DNA of 64,000 nt from Marinobacter sp050379415 (GTDB lineage: Bacteria > Pseudomonadota > Gammaproteobacteria > Pseudomonadales > Oleiphilaceae): positions 186,001 through 250,000 of the forward strand of contig NZ_JBNRLS010000002.1 in NCBI RefSeq assembly GCF_050379415.1. Reading direction: 5' to 3'. The translations under genes and the position numbers were made by a program. Below, piece by piece: positions 8,033-16,845 of this stretch. The notes beneath the pieces were generated by a model. It did no database searches, was not told where the DNA came from, and worked only from the letters and a program-made list of their open reading frames with translations. Positions within the stretch are counted from its first letter, which is position 1. Each line of letters begins with the position of its first letter.

Positions 8033-8737
8033 ATGTTGGTAAGCCTGTACCGTTACAATCCCGAGACTGACAACGCCCCCTACATGCAGGACGTTGAGGT
8101 AGAGATTCCCGCGGGCAAGGATCTTATGGTTCTTGACGTGCTGAATCTGGTGAAGGAAAAAGATGAAACCATGTCCTACCGTCGCTCCTGCCGCGAGGGT
8201 GTGTGCGGCTCCGACGGCATGAACATGAACGGCAAGAACGGCCTGGCCTGTATCACGCCTGTTTCCCAGGTGGTGAAGAATAACAAGCTGGTGCTGCGTC
8301 CGTTGCCGGGTCTGCCGGTCATCCGTGACCTGGTGGTCGACATGAGCCTGTTCTACAAGCAGTACGAAAAGGTCATGCCGTACCTCATCAATGACGAGCC
8401 GGCGCCGGCAATCGAGCGTTTGCAGTCTCCGGAAGACCGGGAGAAGCTGGACGGCCTGTACGAGTGTATTCTCTGTGCCTGCTGTTCCACTTCCTGTCCG
8501 TCCTTCTGGTGGAACCCGGACAAGTTCATTGGCCCGGCTGGTTTGCTGCAGGCCTATCGGTTCCTGGCGGACAGCCGCGATACCGCCCAGGCCGAGCGGC
8601 TTGCGGACCTGGATGACCCGTTCAGTGTGTTCCGCTGCCGGGGCATCATGAACTGTGTCAGTGTCTGTCCGAAAGGCCTGAACCCTACAAAGGCTATTGG
8701 TCACATCCGGAACCTCCTGCTGCAACGGGCAACCTGA
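8033..8737 (+). CDS. sdhB: Succinate dehydrogenase iron-sulfur subunit
   Basis: Carries electrons from the SdhA flavin to the membrane quinone through three clusters. The 234 residues show the 2Fe-2S ligands in SCREGVCGSDGMNMNG (near residues 54-69), the 4Fe-4S motif CILCACCSTSCP (near 146-157) and the 3Fe-4S/4Fe-4S ligands in CRGIMNCVSVCPKG (near 203-216). Ribosome site GGGGAGGA precedes the ATG. It ends the sdh part of the operon. A hairpin follows at 8789-8815, and sucA begins 307 bases later, a likely point where transcript levels of sdh and suc diverge. Confidence 0.98.
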   Translation: MLVSLYRYNPETDNAPYMQDVEVEIPAGKDLMVLDVLNLVKEKDETMSYRRSCREGVCGSDGMNMNGKNGLACITPVSQVVKNNKLVLRPLPGLPVIRDLVVDMSLFYKQYEKVMPYLINDEPAPAIERLQSPEDREKLDGLYECILCACCSTSCPSFWWNPDKFIGPAGLLQAYRFLADSRDTAQAERLADLDDPFSVFRCRGIMNCVSVCPKGLNPTKAIGHIRNLLLQRAT

Positions 8738-9044
8738 TCAGCAGGTTCCGACACAGACGCTATACTGTTCTGACCAGGTTAGCACCCCGAAGGCCTCGCT
8801 CTACGCGGGGCCTTCAACCAAAGGCTTATGGTCAAAAGTCTTAGTCGGGTGCACACTACGCATGCCGTGACGATAACTTAAAAGGTTTTCGCGGCTTTGC
8901 CGAGTATAAAAACCACTGGGGAATGGAAAACATCCGTGTCGCGTGTGGTGGTCAAAGTCATGCCGTAGATACCCGTATTGACTGAGTTTTACCCCTGACC
9001 GACCATACCGGCTCCCCGCACCAGCCCAAGGTGAGCTATTCAAG
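8738..9044. other. sdhB-sucA intergenic region
   Basis: No gene is supported. A GC-rich hairpin (8789-8815) lies near the left end. The rest has no clear -35/-10 pair; a TATAAA-like stretch near 8906-8911 has no matching -35 box. The ribosome site of sucA (AAGGTGAG) is at 9028-9035. Two tiny frames of 15 and 20 codons have no good ribosome site. Confidence 0.5.
8789..8815 (+). terminator. Hairpin after sdhB (attenuator or RNA end)
   Basis: GAAGGCC (8789-8795) pairs with GGCCTTC (8809-8815). No U-run follows, so it is more likely a partial stop or mRNA-stability element than a full terminator. Confidence 0.45.
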
Positions 9045-11882
9045 ATGCACGAAAGCATAATGGAGCAGTTGTGGCAGACTTCCCACCTGCAGGGTGGAAA
9101 TCTTGCCTACGTTGAACAGCTTTTCGAAACCTACCTGACAGACCCCAACGCCGTTCCCGAAGAGTGGCGAAGCTACTTTGACAAGCTTCCCAGCGTTGAC
9201 GGCTACCACGGCCGCGACATCGTCCACTCTTCCATCCGCGAACAGTTCGAGCATATTTCCCGAAACCAGCGTTTCCTGGCCGCCAGCGGCGTTCCCGCCA
9301 GTGCCACATCTGACGCGGACAAGAAGCAGATCCGCGTACTCCAGATGATTAACGCTTTCCGTTTCCGCGGCCACCAGGAAGCGAAGCTCGACCCCCTCGG
9401 CGTTTGGCAGCGTCCCCAGGTTGAAGACCTGGATCCCCGGTTCCATGAACTTGGCGAATCCGACCTCGATCTCGAATTCCAGACCGGTTCCCTGAACTTT
9501 GGTTCCGAGACCATGATGCTCTCGGACATCGTTGACGGGCTGCGTCAGACTTATTGTAAGAGTATCGGCGCGGAGTACATGCATGTTGTCGATACCCGTG
9601 TGAAGCGTTGGTTCCAGCAGCGCATGGAACCGGTCCGCTCACGGCCGGAATACGAAGCGACCACACGCAAGCACATCCTTGAGCGTTTGACCGCCGCCGA
9701 AGGGTTGGAGAAGTACCTGGGTTCCCGTTACCCGGGCGTCAAACGTTTCGGTCTGGAAGGTGGCGAGAGCCTGATTCCCTGCCTGGATGAACTGATCCAG
9801 CGCGCGGGCTCCTATGGTGCAAAAGAAATCGTTCTCGGTATGGCTCACCGTGGTCGCCTGAACGTTCTGGTGAACACACTCGGCAAAAACCCGAAAGAAC
9901 TCTTCGACGAGTTTGAGGGCAAGAAACTGGCGGACTCCGGCTCCGGGGACGTCAAGTATCACCAGGGCTTCTCTTCCAACGTCATGACTCCAGGCGGCGA
10001 AGTTCACCTGGCGATGGCATTCAACCCGTCTCACCTGGAAATCGTGTCTCCGGTGGTTGAAGGTTCGGTGCGTGCGCGCCAGACCCGCCGGGGCGATACC
10101 GATGGCAGCCAGGTCGTGCCCATTGTCATGCACGGTGATGCTGCCTTCGCCGGCCAGGGTGTGGTGATGGAAACCTTCCAGATGTCCCAGACCCGGGGTT
10201 ATGGTGTGGGCGGTACCATCCACATCGTGATCAACAACCAGGTTGGCTTCACCACCAGCAAGCAGGAAGATGCCCGCTCCACCGAGTACTGCACCGATGT
10301 TGCCAAGATGGTTCAGGCGCCGATCCTGCACGTGAACGCGGATGACGCCGAGGCGGTCATGTTCGCCACCCAGATGGCCATGGACTACCGCAACGAATTC
10401 AAGGGCGACGTGGTCATCGATCTCGTTTGTTACCGTCGTCGTGGCCACAACGAGGCCGACGAGCCGGCTGCAACCCAGCCGCTCATGTATGAAAAGATCC
10501 GCAAGCTGAAAACCACCCGCGCCCTGTATGCAGATCAGTTGGTCGAGGCGGGTGTTATCTCCGAAGACGAAGCCAAGCAGATGGAGACTGAGTACCGTGA
10601 CGCCCTGGATAATGGCGAGCACGTTGTGAAGTCTCTGGTCAAGGAGCCCAACACCGAGCTGTACGTTGACTGGACGCCGTACCTGGGGCACGAGTGGACA
10701 GCCAAGTGCAAGACCAGCGTCAACCTGAAGACTATCCAGAAGCTGGGCAAGCAACTGACCTCCCTGCCGGAAGGTTTCAGTGTCCAGCGCCAGGTGTCCA
10801 AGATCGTCAATGACCGCGAGAAGATGACCGCGGGCGCTCTGGCCCTGAACTGGGGCTACGGTGAGATGATGGCCTACGCCACGCTGCTGAACGAAGGCCA
10901 CCCGATCCGTCTGACCGGTCAGGACGTGGGCCGGGGTACTTTCTCCCACCGTCATGCGGTGCTGCATAATCAGAAAGATGGTTCGACCCATATCTCCCTG
11001 CAGAAGCTGTCCGACGACCAGCCACAATTCGAGATCTACGACTCGCTGCTGTCCGAAGAAGCGGTCATGGCGTTCGAGTATGGTTACTCCACCACCACTC
11101 CGAACGCACTGATTGTGTGGGAAGCCCAGTTTGGTGACTTCGCCAATGGTGCCCAGGTGGTTATTGACCAGTTCCTGACCAGTGGCGAACACAAGTGGGG
11201 CCGTCTGTGTGGCCTGACGCTGCTGCTGCCACACGGTTATGAAGGGCAGGGCCCGGAGCACAGTTCCGCTCGCCTGGAGCGCTTCCTGCAACTGTGTGCG
11301 GAGCACAACATTCAGGTATGCGTGCCGACCACGCCGTCCCAGGTCTTCCACATGCTGCGCCGTCAGGTCAAGCGCCCGCTGCGTAAGCCGCTGGTGGCAA
11401 TTACGCCGAAGAGCCTGTTGCGCCACAAGGAAGCGACCTCCGGCCTGGACGACCTGACCTCAGGTACCTTCCAGACCGTATTGCCTGAGAAGGAGCCTTC
11501 CGATCCGAAGAAGGTCACCCGCCTGATCATGTGCAGCGGTAAGGTCTACTTTGATCTTCTGGAGAAGAAAAAGGCGGACGAGCGTGATGATGTCGCCATT
11601 GTCCGTATCGAGCAGCTTTACCCGTTCCCGGGGGATGACCTGGATGAGCTGCTCAGCCAGTACACCAAACTCAAGAATGTGGTCTGGTGTCAGGAAGAGC
11701 CGATGAACCAGGGCGCCTGGTACTGCAGTCAGCATCACATGCGTAATGCACTGCAGCGCCTGAACCCCAAGCTGTACCTTCAGTATGCCGGTCGTGATGC
11801 CTCGGCTGCTCCTGCCTGTGGACATATGTCTGTCCACATTGAGGAGCAGAAGAAACTGGTCAACGACGCGTTTGAAATCTGA
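9045..11882 (+). CDS. sucA: 2-oxoglutarate dehydrogenase E1 component
   Basis: The thiamine-diphosphate-dependent decarboxylase of the 2-oxoglutarate dehydrogenase complex. It is 945 residues, close to E. coli SucA (933). The N-terminal LQGGNLAYVEQLFETYL helix is the usual E2-binding start. GMAHRGRLNVLVN (near 266) and the Gly-rich GDAAFAGQGVVMET (near 365) belong to the cofactor domain, and the C-terminal transketolase-like half contains YGYS and FGDFANGAQVV. AAGGTGAG lies 10 bases before the ATG; a second Met five codons in is a less likely start. sucB follows after 25 bases. Confidence 0.98.
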   Translation: MHESIMEQLWQTSHLQGGNLAYVEQLFETYLTDPNAVPEEWRSYFDKLPSVDGYHGRDIVHSSIREQFEHISRNQRFLAASGVPASATSDADKKQIRVLQMINAFRFRGHQEAKLDPLGVWQRPQVEDLDPRFHELGESDLDLEFQTGSLNFGSETMMLSDIVDGLRQTYCKSIGAEYMHVVDTRVKRWFQQRMEPVRSRPEYEATTRKHILERLTAAEGLEKYLGSRYPGVKRFGLEGGESLIPCLDELIQRAGSYGAKEIVLGMAHRGRLNVLVNTLGKNPKELFDEFEGKKLADSGSGDVKYHQGFSSNVMTPGGEVHLAMAFNPSHLEIVSPVVEGSVRARQTRRGDTDGSQVVPIVMHGDAAFAGQGVVMETFQMSQTRGYGVGGTIHIVINNQVGFTTSKQEDARSTEYCTDVAKMVQAPILHVNADDAEAVMFATQMAMDYRNEFKGDVVIDLVCYRRRGHNEADEPAATQPLMYEKIRKLKTTRALYADQLVEAGVISEDEAKQMETEYRDALDNGEHVVKSLVKEPNTELYVDWTPYLGHEWTAKCKTSVNLKTIQKLGKQLTSLPEGFSVQRQVSKIVNDREKMTAGALALNWGYGEMMAYATLLNEGHPIRLTGQDVGRGTFSHRHAVLHNQKDGSTHISLQKLSDDQPQFEIYDSLLSEEAVMAFEYGYSTTTPNALIVWEAQFGDFANGAQVVIDQFLTSGEHKWGRLCGLTLLLPHGYEGQGPEHSSARLERFLQLCAEHNIQVCVPTTPSQVFHMLRRQVKRPLRKPLVAITPKSLLRHKEATSGLDDLTSGTFQTVLPEKEPSDPKKVTRLIMCSGKVYFDLLEKKKADERDDVAIVRIEQLYPFPGDDLDELLSQYTKLKNVVWCQEEPMNQGAWYCSQHHMRNALQRLNPKLYLQYAGRDASAAPACGHMSVHIEEQKKLVNDAFEI

Positions 11883-11907
11883 CGAGCTACCGAACTAAGG
11901 ATTTGTA

Positions 11908-13134
11908 ATGTCAACTGAGATTAAAGCCCCCGTTTTCCCGGAGTCGGTCGCAGAGGGTACCGTCGCGACCTGGCACAAGCAGCCGGGCGAAGCCTGTTCC
12001 CGCGACGAGCTGATCGTCGATATCGAAACCGACAAGGTTGTCCTCGAAGTGGTTGCACCGGCGGACGGTGTGATTGAGGAAATCGTCAAGAATGAAGGCG
12101 ATACCGTCGAAAGCGGTGAAGTGATCGGCAAATTCAAGGAAGGCGCCGCGGGCGAGTCCAAGCCTGCCGAAAGCAAGCCGGAAGCAAAAGAGGAAGCACC
12201 GAAGGAAGAGGCCGGATCAGAAGCCGCTTCCGGCGAAGCTATCCTGAGCCCGGCCGCTCGCAAGCTGGCCGAGGAAAACGATGTCGATCCGAACGCCGTC
12301 AAGGGTACCGGCAAAGACGGCCGCGTCACCAAAGAAGACGTTCAGGCTCATATCGACACCCGCAAGGCCTCCGGTGGCGCCGCCAAGCCGGCCGCTCCGG
12401 CGGGCATGCCTGAAGTGAATGTTGCCGCCGGCGAGCGTCCCGAGAAGCGCGTTCCGATGACCCGTCTGCGTGCCAGCATCGCCAAGCGCCTGGTCGAAGC
12501 CCAGCAAACCGCGGCCATGCTGACCACCTTCAACGAAGTCAACATGAAGCCGATCATGGAGCTGCGCAAGCAGTACCAGGACAGCTTCGTGAAGCGCCAC
12601 GGTATCAAGCTGGGCTTTATGTCCTTCTTCACCAAGGCGGCAACCGAAGCCCTGAAGCGTTTCCCGGCGGTTAACGCGTCCATCGACGGCAACGATATGG
12701 TTTATCATGGCTATCAGGATATCGGTGTCGCAGTCTCCACCGATCGTGGACTGGTGGTTCCGGTCCTGCGCGATTCCGACGCCATGGGTCTGGCCGACAT
12801 CGAGAAGAAGATCGTCGAGTACGGCACCAAGGCCAAAGAAGGCAAGCTGGGCATCGACGAGATGACCGGTGGCACCTTCACCATCACCAACGGCGGTATC
12901 TTCGGCTCGTTGATCTCCACGCCGATCCTGAACCCGCCGCAGACCGCAATCCTGGGCATGCACAAGATCCAGGAGCGCCCGATGGCGGTAAACGGTCAGG
13001 TTGAAGTCCTGCCGATGATGTATCTGGCGCTGTCATACGATCACCGTATGATCGATGGTAAGGAAGCAGTGCAGTTCCTCGTAGCCATCAAGGAAATGCT
13101 CGAAGACCCGGCACGTATTCTGCTGGACGTGTGA
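11908..13134 (+). CDS. sucB: Dihydrolipoamide succinyltransferase (E2 of 2-oxoglutarate dehydrogenase)
   Basis: The core of the complex, moving the succinyl group to CoA. 408 residues in three parts: a lipoyl domain with the lipoylated K43 in DIETDKVVLEV, a Lys/Glu/Ala-rich linker (about 78-110) leading to a small E1/E3-binding domain with SPAARKLAEE and KGTGKDGRVTKEDV (about 112-148), and a catalytic domain (about 175-408). The active-site SYDHRMIDG with its His is near residue 378. It sits between E1 and E3 genes, so the whole complex comes from one message. Confidence 0.98.
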   Translation: MSTEIKAPVFPESVAEGTVATWHKQPGEACSRDELIVDIETDKVVLEVVAPADGVIEEIVKNEGDTVESGEVIGKFKEGAAGESKPAESKPEAKEEAPKEEAGSEAASGEAILSPAARKLAEENDVDPNAVKGTGKDGRVTKEDVQAHIDTRKASGGAAKPAAPAGMPEVNVAAGERPEKRVPMTRLRASIAKRLVEAQQTAAMLTTFNEVNMKPIMELRKQYQDSFVKRHGIKLGFMSFFTKAATEALKRFPAVNASIDGNDMVYHGYQDIGVAVSTDRGLVVPVLRDSDAMGLADIEKKIVEYGTKAKEGKLGIDEMTGGTFTITNGGIFGSLISTPILNPPQTAILGMHKIQERPMAVNGQVEVLPMMYLALSYDHRMIDGKEAVQFLVAIKEMLEDPARILLDV

Positions 13135-13169
13135 ACTGACACTTAACGAATCAGAGAACGGGATAAATT

Positions 13170-14612
13170 ATGTCTGATAAGTACGACGTCATTGTCATCG
13201 GTGCCGGCCCTGGCGGTTACGTGGCCGCTATCAAAGCCGCCCAGCTTGGCCTGAAAACCGCTTGTGTCGAGTCCTGGACGTCCAAAGACGGCAAGAGCCA
13301 GGTGCTTGGCGGTACCTGCCTGAATGTGGGTTGTATTCCTTCCAAGGCCCTGCTGGAGATTTCTCACAAGTACGAGGAAGCCAGCCACGACTACGAGATG
13401 CAGGGCATCATGGCGAAAGAAGTCTCTATGGACATCGCCAAGATGATGGAGCGTAAGTCCGGCATCGTTCAGCAGCTGACGGGCGGTATTGCCGGTCTGT
13501 TCAAGTCCAACGGTGTAACTCCCATCCACGGCCACGGCAAGCTGCTGGCAGGTCGCAAGGTGGAAGTGACCGACAAGGACGGCAAGACCAAGACTTACGA
13601 AGCCGACAACGTCATCCTCGCCACCGGCTCCAAGCCGATCGAGATTCCGCCGGCTCCGTTCGACGGTGACTACATCGTCGATTCCGAGGGCGCGCTGGAG
13701 TTCAGCGAAGTGCCCAAGCGTCTGGGCGTCATTGGTGCCGGTGTCATTGGCCTCGAATTGGGCAGTGTATGGGCCCGTCTGGGTTCCGAAGTCACGGTTC
13801 TGGAAGCCCAGGACACCTTCCTGCCGGCGGTTGACCAGCAGGTTGCAAAGGACGCCCTGAAGCAGTTCAAGAAGCAGGGCCTGAATATCGTCATGGGTGC
13901 GCGGATGACCGGCGCTGAAGTCAAGCGCAAGCTGATCAACGTCACCTATGAAGATTCCAAAGGCAAGCAGGAAGCCAAGTTCGACAAGCTGATCGTTGCG
14001 GTTGGCCGTCGTCCTTACACCGATAACCTGCTGGCCGAAGACGCCGGTGTCCAGATGGACGAGCGCGGTTTCATCTTCGTGGATGACAACTGCAAAACCG
14101 AAGCACCGGGTGTATGGGCAATCGGTGACGTGGTTCGTGGTCCGATGCTGGCCCACAAGGCGTCTGAAGAGGGGGTGATGGTTGCCGAGCGCATTGCCGG
14201 ACACAAGCCGCAGGTCAATTACGACTGCATTCCGAACGTGATTTACACCGCGCCGGAAGTGGCCTGGGTTGGCAAGACCGAAGAGCAGCTCAAGGCGGAA
14301 GGTGAAGAATACAATGTCGGTACCTTCCCGTTCGCTGCCAACGGCCGCGCCATGGCAGCCAATGCAGCCAGTGGTCTGGTCAAGATTATCGCTGACGCCA
14401 AGACTGACCGCATCCTCGGTTTCCACGTGGTAGGCCCCCAGGCTTCCGAAATCGTGGCCCAGGGTGTGATCGCGATGGAGTTTGGTTCCAGCGCGGAAGA
14501 TCTGGCCCTGACCTGTTTCGCGCACCCGACTCTGTCCGAGTCTGTGCACGAGGCAGCACTGGCTGTTGGCGGCGGCGCGATTCATATCGCGAACCGTCGC
14601 AAGAAGAAGTAA
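13170..14612 (+). CDS. lpdA: Dihydrolipoamide dehydrogenase (E3)
   Basis: Reoxidises the lipoyl arm of E2 and passes electrons to NAD. 480 residues of the pyridine nucleotide-disulfide reductase family: an FAD fold with IGAGPGG at 10-16, the redox pair C50 and C55 in GGTCLNVGCIPSK, a second nucleotide fold with IGAGVIGLELGSVWARLG (near 188), and the dimer-interface HPTLSESVHEA near the C-terminus with the catalytic His. Its place between sucB and sucC indicates that it serves the 2-oxoglutarate complex; a separate copy for pyruvate dehydrogenase may exist elsewhere. sucC follows after 36 bases. Confidence 0.97.
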   Translation: MSDKYDVIVIGAGPGGYVAAIKAAQLGLKTACVESWTSKDGKSQVLGGTCLNVGCIPSKALLEISHKYEEASHDYEMQGIMAKEVSMDIAKMMERKSGIVQQLTGGIAGLFKSNGVTPIHGHGKLLAGRKVEVTDKDGKTKTYEADNVILATGSKPIEIPPAPFDGDYIVDSEGALEFSEVPKRLGVIGAGVIGLELGSVWARLGSEVTVLEAQDTFLPAVDQQVAKDALKQFKKQGLNIVMGARMTGAEVKRKLINVTYEDSKGKQEAKFDKLIVAVGRRPYTDNLLAEDAGVQMDERGFIFVDDNCKTEAPGVWAIGDVVRGPMLAHKASEEGVMVAERIAGHKPQVNYDCIPNVIYTAPEVAWVGKTEEQLKAEGEEYNVGTFPFAANGRAMAANAASGLVKIIADAKTDRILGFHVVGPQASEIVAQGVIAMEFGSSAEDLALTCFAHPTLSESVHEAALAVGGGAIHIANRRKKK

Positions 14613-14648
14613 CGCAAACCAGGAATTCTTTAATTCGGGACATTTACT

Positions 14649-15815
14649 ATGAATTTGCATGAATATCAGGGCAAGCAGCTGTTTGCTGAGTACGGCCTGC
14701 CCGTATCCAAGGGTATTGCCTGCGATACTCCCAAGGAAGCCGTAGCAGCGGCAGACGAAATCGGCGGTGACGGCTGGGTAGTCAAGGCCCAGGTTCACGC
14801 GGGTGGCCGTGGTAAGGCCGGCGGTGTAAAGCTGGTCAAGAGCAAAGAAGAAATCCGTGAGTTTGCCGAGAAGTGGCTGGGCCAGAACCTGGTTACCTAC
14901 CAGACCGACGAGAACGGTCAGCCGGTCAGCAAGATCCTGGTCGAATCCCTGACCGATATCGCTGAAGAGCTGTACCTGGGCGCCGTGGTTGACCGTGGTA
15001 CCCGTCGTATCGTCTTCATGGCATCCACCGAAGGTGGTGTCGAGATCGAGAAGGTTGCCGAAGAAACTCCGGAAAAGATCCTGAAGGCCGAAATCGACCC
15101 GCTGGTCGGCGCTCAGCCGTACCAGGGCCGCGAGCTGGCCTTCAAACTGGGTCTGGAAGGCAAGCAGATCGGTCAGTTCACCAAGATCTTCCTGGGTCTG
15201 GCCAAGCTGTTCGAAGAAGCTGACCTGGCACTGGTAGAGATCAACCCGCTGGTTATCACTCCGGCCGGTGACCTGCACTGCCTGGACGCCAAGGTTGGTG
15301 TGGACGGCAACGCCCTGTACCGCCAGAAGAAAATCCATGAGATGCACGATCCTTCCCAGGAAGATTCCCGCGAAGCCGAAGCGGCCAAGTGGGAGCTGAA
15401 CTACGTGGCACTGGAAGGCAACATCGGCTGCATGGTTAACGGTGCCGGCCTGGCCATGGGTACCATGGACATCATCAAGCTGTCCGGCGGCCAGCCTGCC
15501 AACTTCCTGGACGTGGGCGGCGGCGCGACCAAAGAGCGTGTTTCCGAAGCGTTCAAGATCATCCTGTCTGACGACGCGGTTCAGGCCGTTCTGGTTAACA
15601 TCTTCGGTGGTATCGTTCGCTGCGACATGATCGCAGAGGGCATCATCGGCGCTGTTAAGGAAGTCGGTGTAAAAGTTCCTGTGGTTGTTCGCCTTGAAGG
15701 TAATAACGCCGAGCTGGGCACCAAGGTACTGGCCGAGAGTGGCCTGAACATCATTGCCGCCACCAGCCTGGCGGATGCTGCAGAGCAAGTCGTTAAAGCC
15801 GCAGGGGGTAAGTAA
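14649..15815 (+). CDS. sucC: Succinate-CoA ligase (ADP-forming) beta subunit
   Basis: With SucD it converts succinyl-CoA to succinate with substrate-level phosphorylation. 388 residues, exactly the family length. The start MNLHEYQGKQLFAEYGLPVS is the canonical N-terminus. An ATP-grasp fold fills about 1-230, with KAQVHAGGRGKAGGVK (near 46-61) binding nucleotide. The C-terminal ligase domain has NGAGLAMGTMD and NFLDVGGGA (near 263-300). The stop overlaps the ATG of sucD (TAATG), giving coupled translation of the two subunits in equal amounts. Confidence 0.98.
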   Translation: MNLHEYQGKQLFAEYGLPVSKGIACDTPKEAVAAADEIGGDGWVVKAQVHAGGRGKAGGVKLVKSKEEIREFAEKWLGQNLVTYQTDENGQPVSKILVESLTDIAEELYLGAVVDRGTRRIVFMASTEGGVEIEKVAEETPEKILKAEIDPLVGAQPYQGRELAFKLGLEGKQIGQFTKIFLGLAKLFEEADLALVEINPLVITPAGDLHCLDAKVGVDGNALYRQKKIHEMHDPSQEDSREAEAAKWELNYVALEGNIGCMVNGAGLAMGTMDIIKLSGGQPANFLDVGGGATKERVSEAFKIILSDDAVQAVLVNIFGGIVRCDMIAEGIIGAVKEVGVKVPVVVRLEGNNAELGTKVLAESGLNIIAATSLADAAEQVVKAAGGK

Positions 15816-16687
15816 TGAGCATCCTGATCAACAAAGACACCAAGGTTATCTGCCAGGGCTTTACCGGCTCCCAGGGTACCTTCCACTCCGAGCAGGCCAT
15901 TGCCTATGGCACCAAGATGGTTGGTGGTGTAAGCCCCGGTAAGGGCGGCACCGAGCATCTGGGCCTGCCGGTATTCAACACCGTTCGTGACGCTGTTGAA
16001 GCGACCGGCGCGGAAGCCACCGTGATCTACGTACCGGCTCCGTTCTGTAAGGACGCCATCATCGAAGCGGCAGACGCCGGCATCCAGCTGATCGTCTGCA
16101 TCACCGAAGGCATCCCGACCATCGACATGCTGTACGCCAAAGAATACGTTGATCGTAAAGGCGTTCGCATGATCGGTCCGAACTGCCCGGGCGTGATTAC
16201 TCCGGACGAGTGCAAGATCGGCATCATGCCGGGCCACATCCACAAGAAGGGTAAGGTCGGCATCGTATCCCGCTCCGGTACCCTGACTTACGAAGCGGTC
16301 AAGCAGACCACTGACTTCGGTTACGGCCAGTCCACCTGCGTCGGCATCGGTGGTGACCCGATCCCGGGTTCCAACTTCATCGATATCCTGAAGCTGCTGC
16401 AGGAAGACCCGGAAACCGAGGCCATCGTCATGATCGGTGAGATCGGCGGTACTGCCGAGGAAGAAGCGGCTGCGTTCATCAAGGAGAACGTAACCAAGCC
16501 GGTTGTTTCCTACATCGCGGGTGTGACTGCGCCTCCGGGCAAGCGTATGGGTCACGCCGGTGCGATCATCTCCGGTGGTAAGGGTACTGCAGACGAGAAG
16601 TTCGCTGCCCTGAACGACGCCGGCGTCAAGACCGTGCGCAGCCTGGCCGAGATCGGCAAGGCCCTGAAGGAAGTGACTGGCTGGTAA
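15815..16687 (+). CDS. sucD: Succinate-CoA ligase alpha subunit
   Basis: Binds CoA and carries the phosphohistidine intermediate. 290 residues with a CoA-binding Rossmann domain (about 5-100, including GFTGSQGTFHS near 14-24) and a ligase domain. H247 in KRMGHAGAIISGG is the phosphorylated histidine. It ends the sdh-suc operon and is followed by a strong intrinsic terminator 18 bases after the stop. Confidence 0.98.
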   Translation: MSILINKDTKVICQGFTGSQGTFHSEQAIAYGTKMVGGVSPGKGGTEHLGLPVFNTVRDAVEATGAEATVIYVPAPFCKDAIIEAADAGIQLIVCITEGIPTIDMLYAKEYVDRKGVRMIGPNCPGVITPDECKIGIMPGHIHKKGKVGIVSRSGTLTYEAVKQTTDFGYGQSTCVGIGGDPIPGSNFIDILKLLQEDPETEAIVMIGEIGGTAEEEAAAFIKENVTKPVVSYIAGVTAPPGKRMGHAGAIISGGKGTADEKFAALNDAGVKTVRSLAEIGKALKEVTGW

Positions 16688-16704
16688 GCCTTTCCTCCTG
16701 AAGG

Positions 16705-16742
16705 AAAAACCCCCGGCACCAGACGGTGTCCGGGGGTTTTTT
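16705..16742 (+). terminator. sdh-suc operon terminator
   Basis: AAAAACCCCCGGCACC (16705-16720) pairs with GGTGTCCGGGGGTTTTTT (16725-16742) around an AGAC loop, with one mismatch, and ends in a long T-run. This is a strong intrinsic terminator. Confidence 0.95.
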
Positions 16743-16760
16743 GTTTTTTGGCCTGTATCC

Positions 16761-16789
16761 TTAACGGCGAGGGGCTATCAGACTATAAT
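16761..16789 (+). promoter_or_regulatory. trpS promoter
   Basis: TTAACG (16761-16766), a 17-base spacer and a perfect TATAAT (16784-16789), just after the operon terminator and about 55 bases before trpS. Confidence 0.7.
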
Positions 16790-16845
16790 GCCCGGTCAGC
16801 CTCTTTCGCCGGGGCGCACTATTCGCAACAGAAGGAGTTCGTGCT

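Noticed and set aside
9639..11426. Minus-strand 595-codon frame antisense to sucA
   Set aside because: Shadow of a highly expressed gene; no recognisable domain.
13143..15788. Minus-strand 881-codon frame antisense to lpdA and sucC
   Set aside because: It spans two genes antisense without a break but has no domain, no promoter and the composition of a codon-bias shadow.
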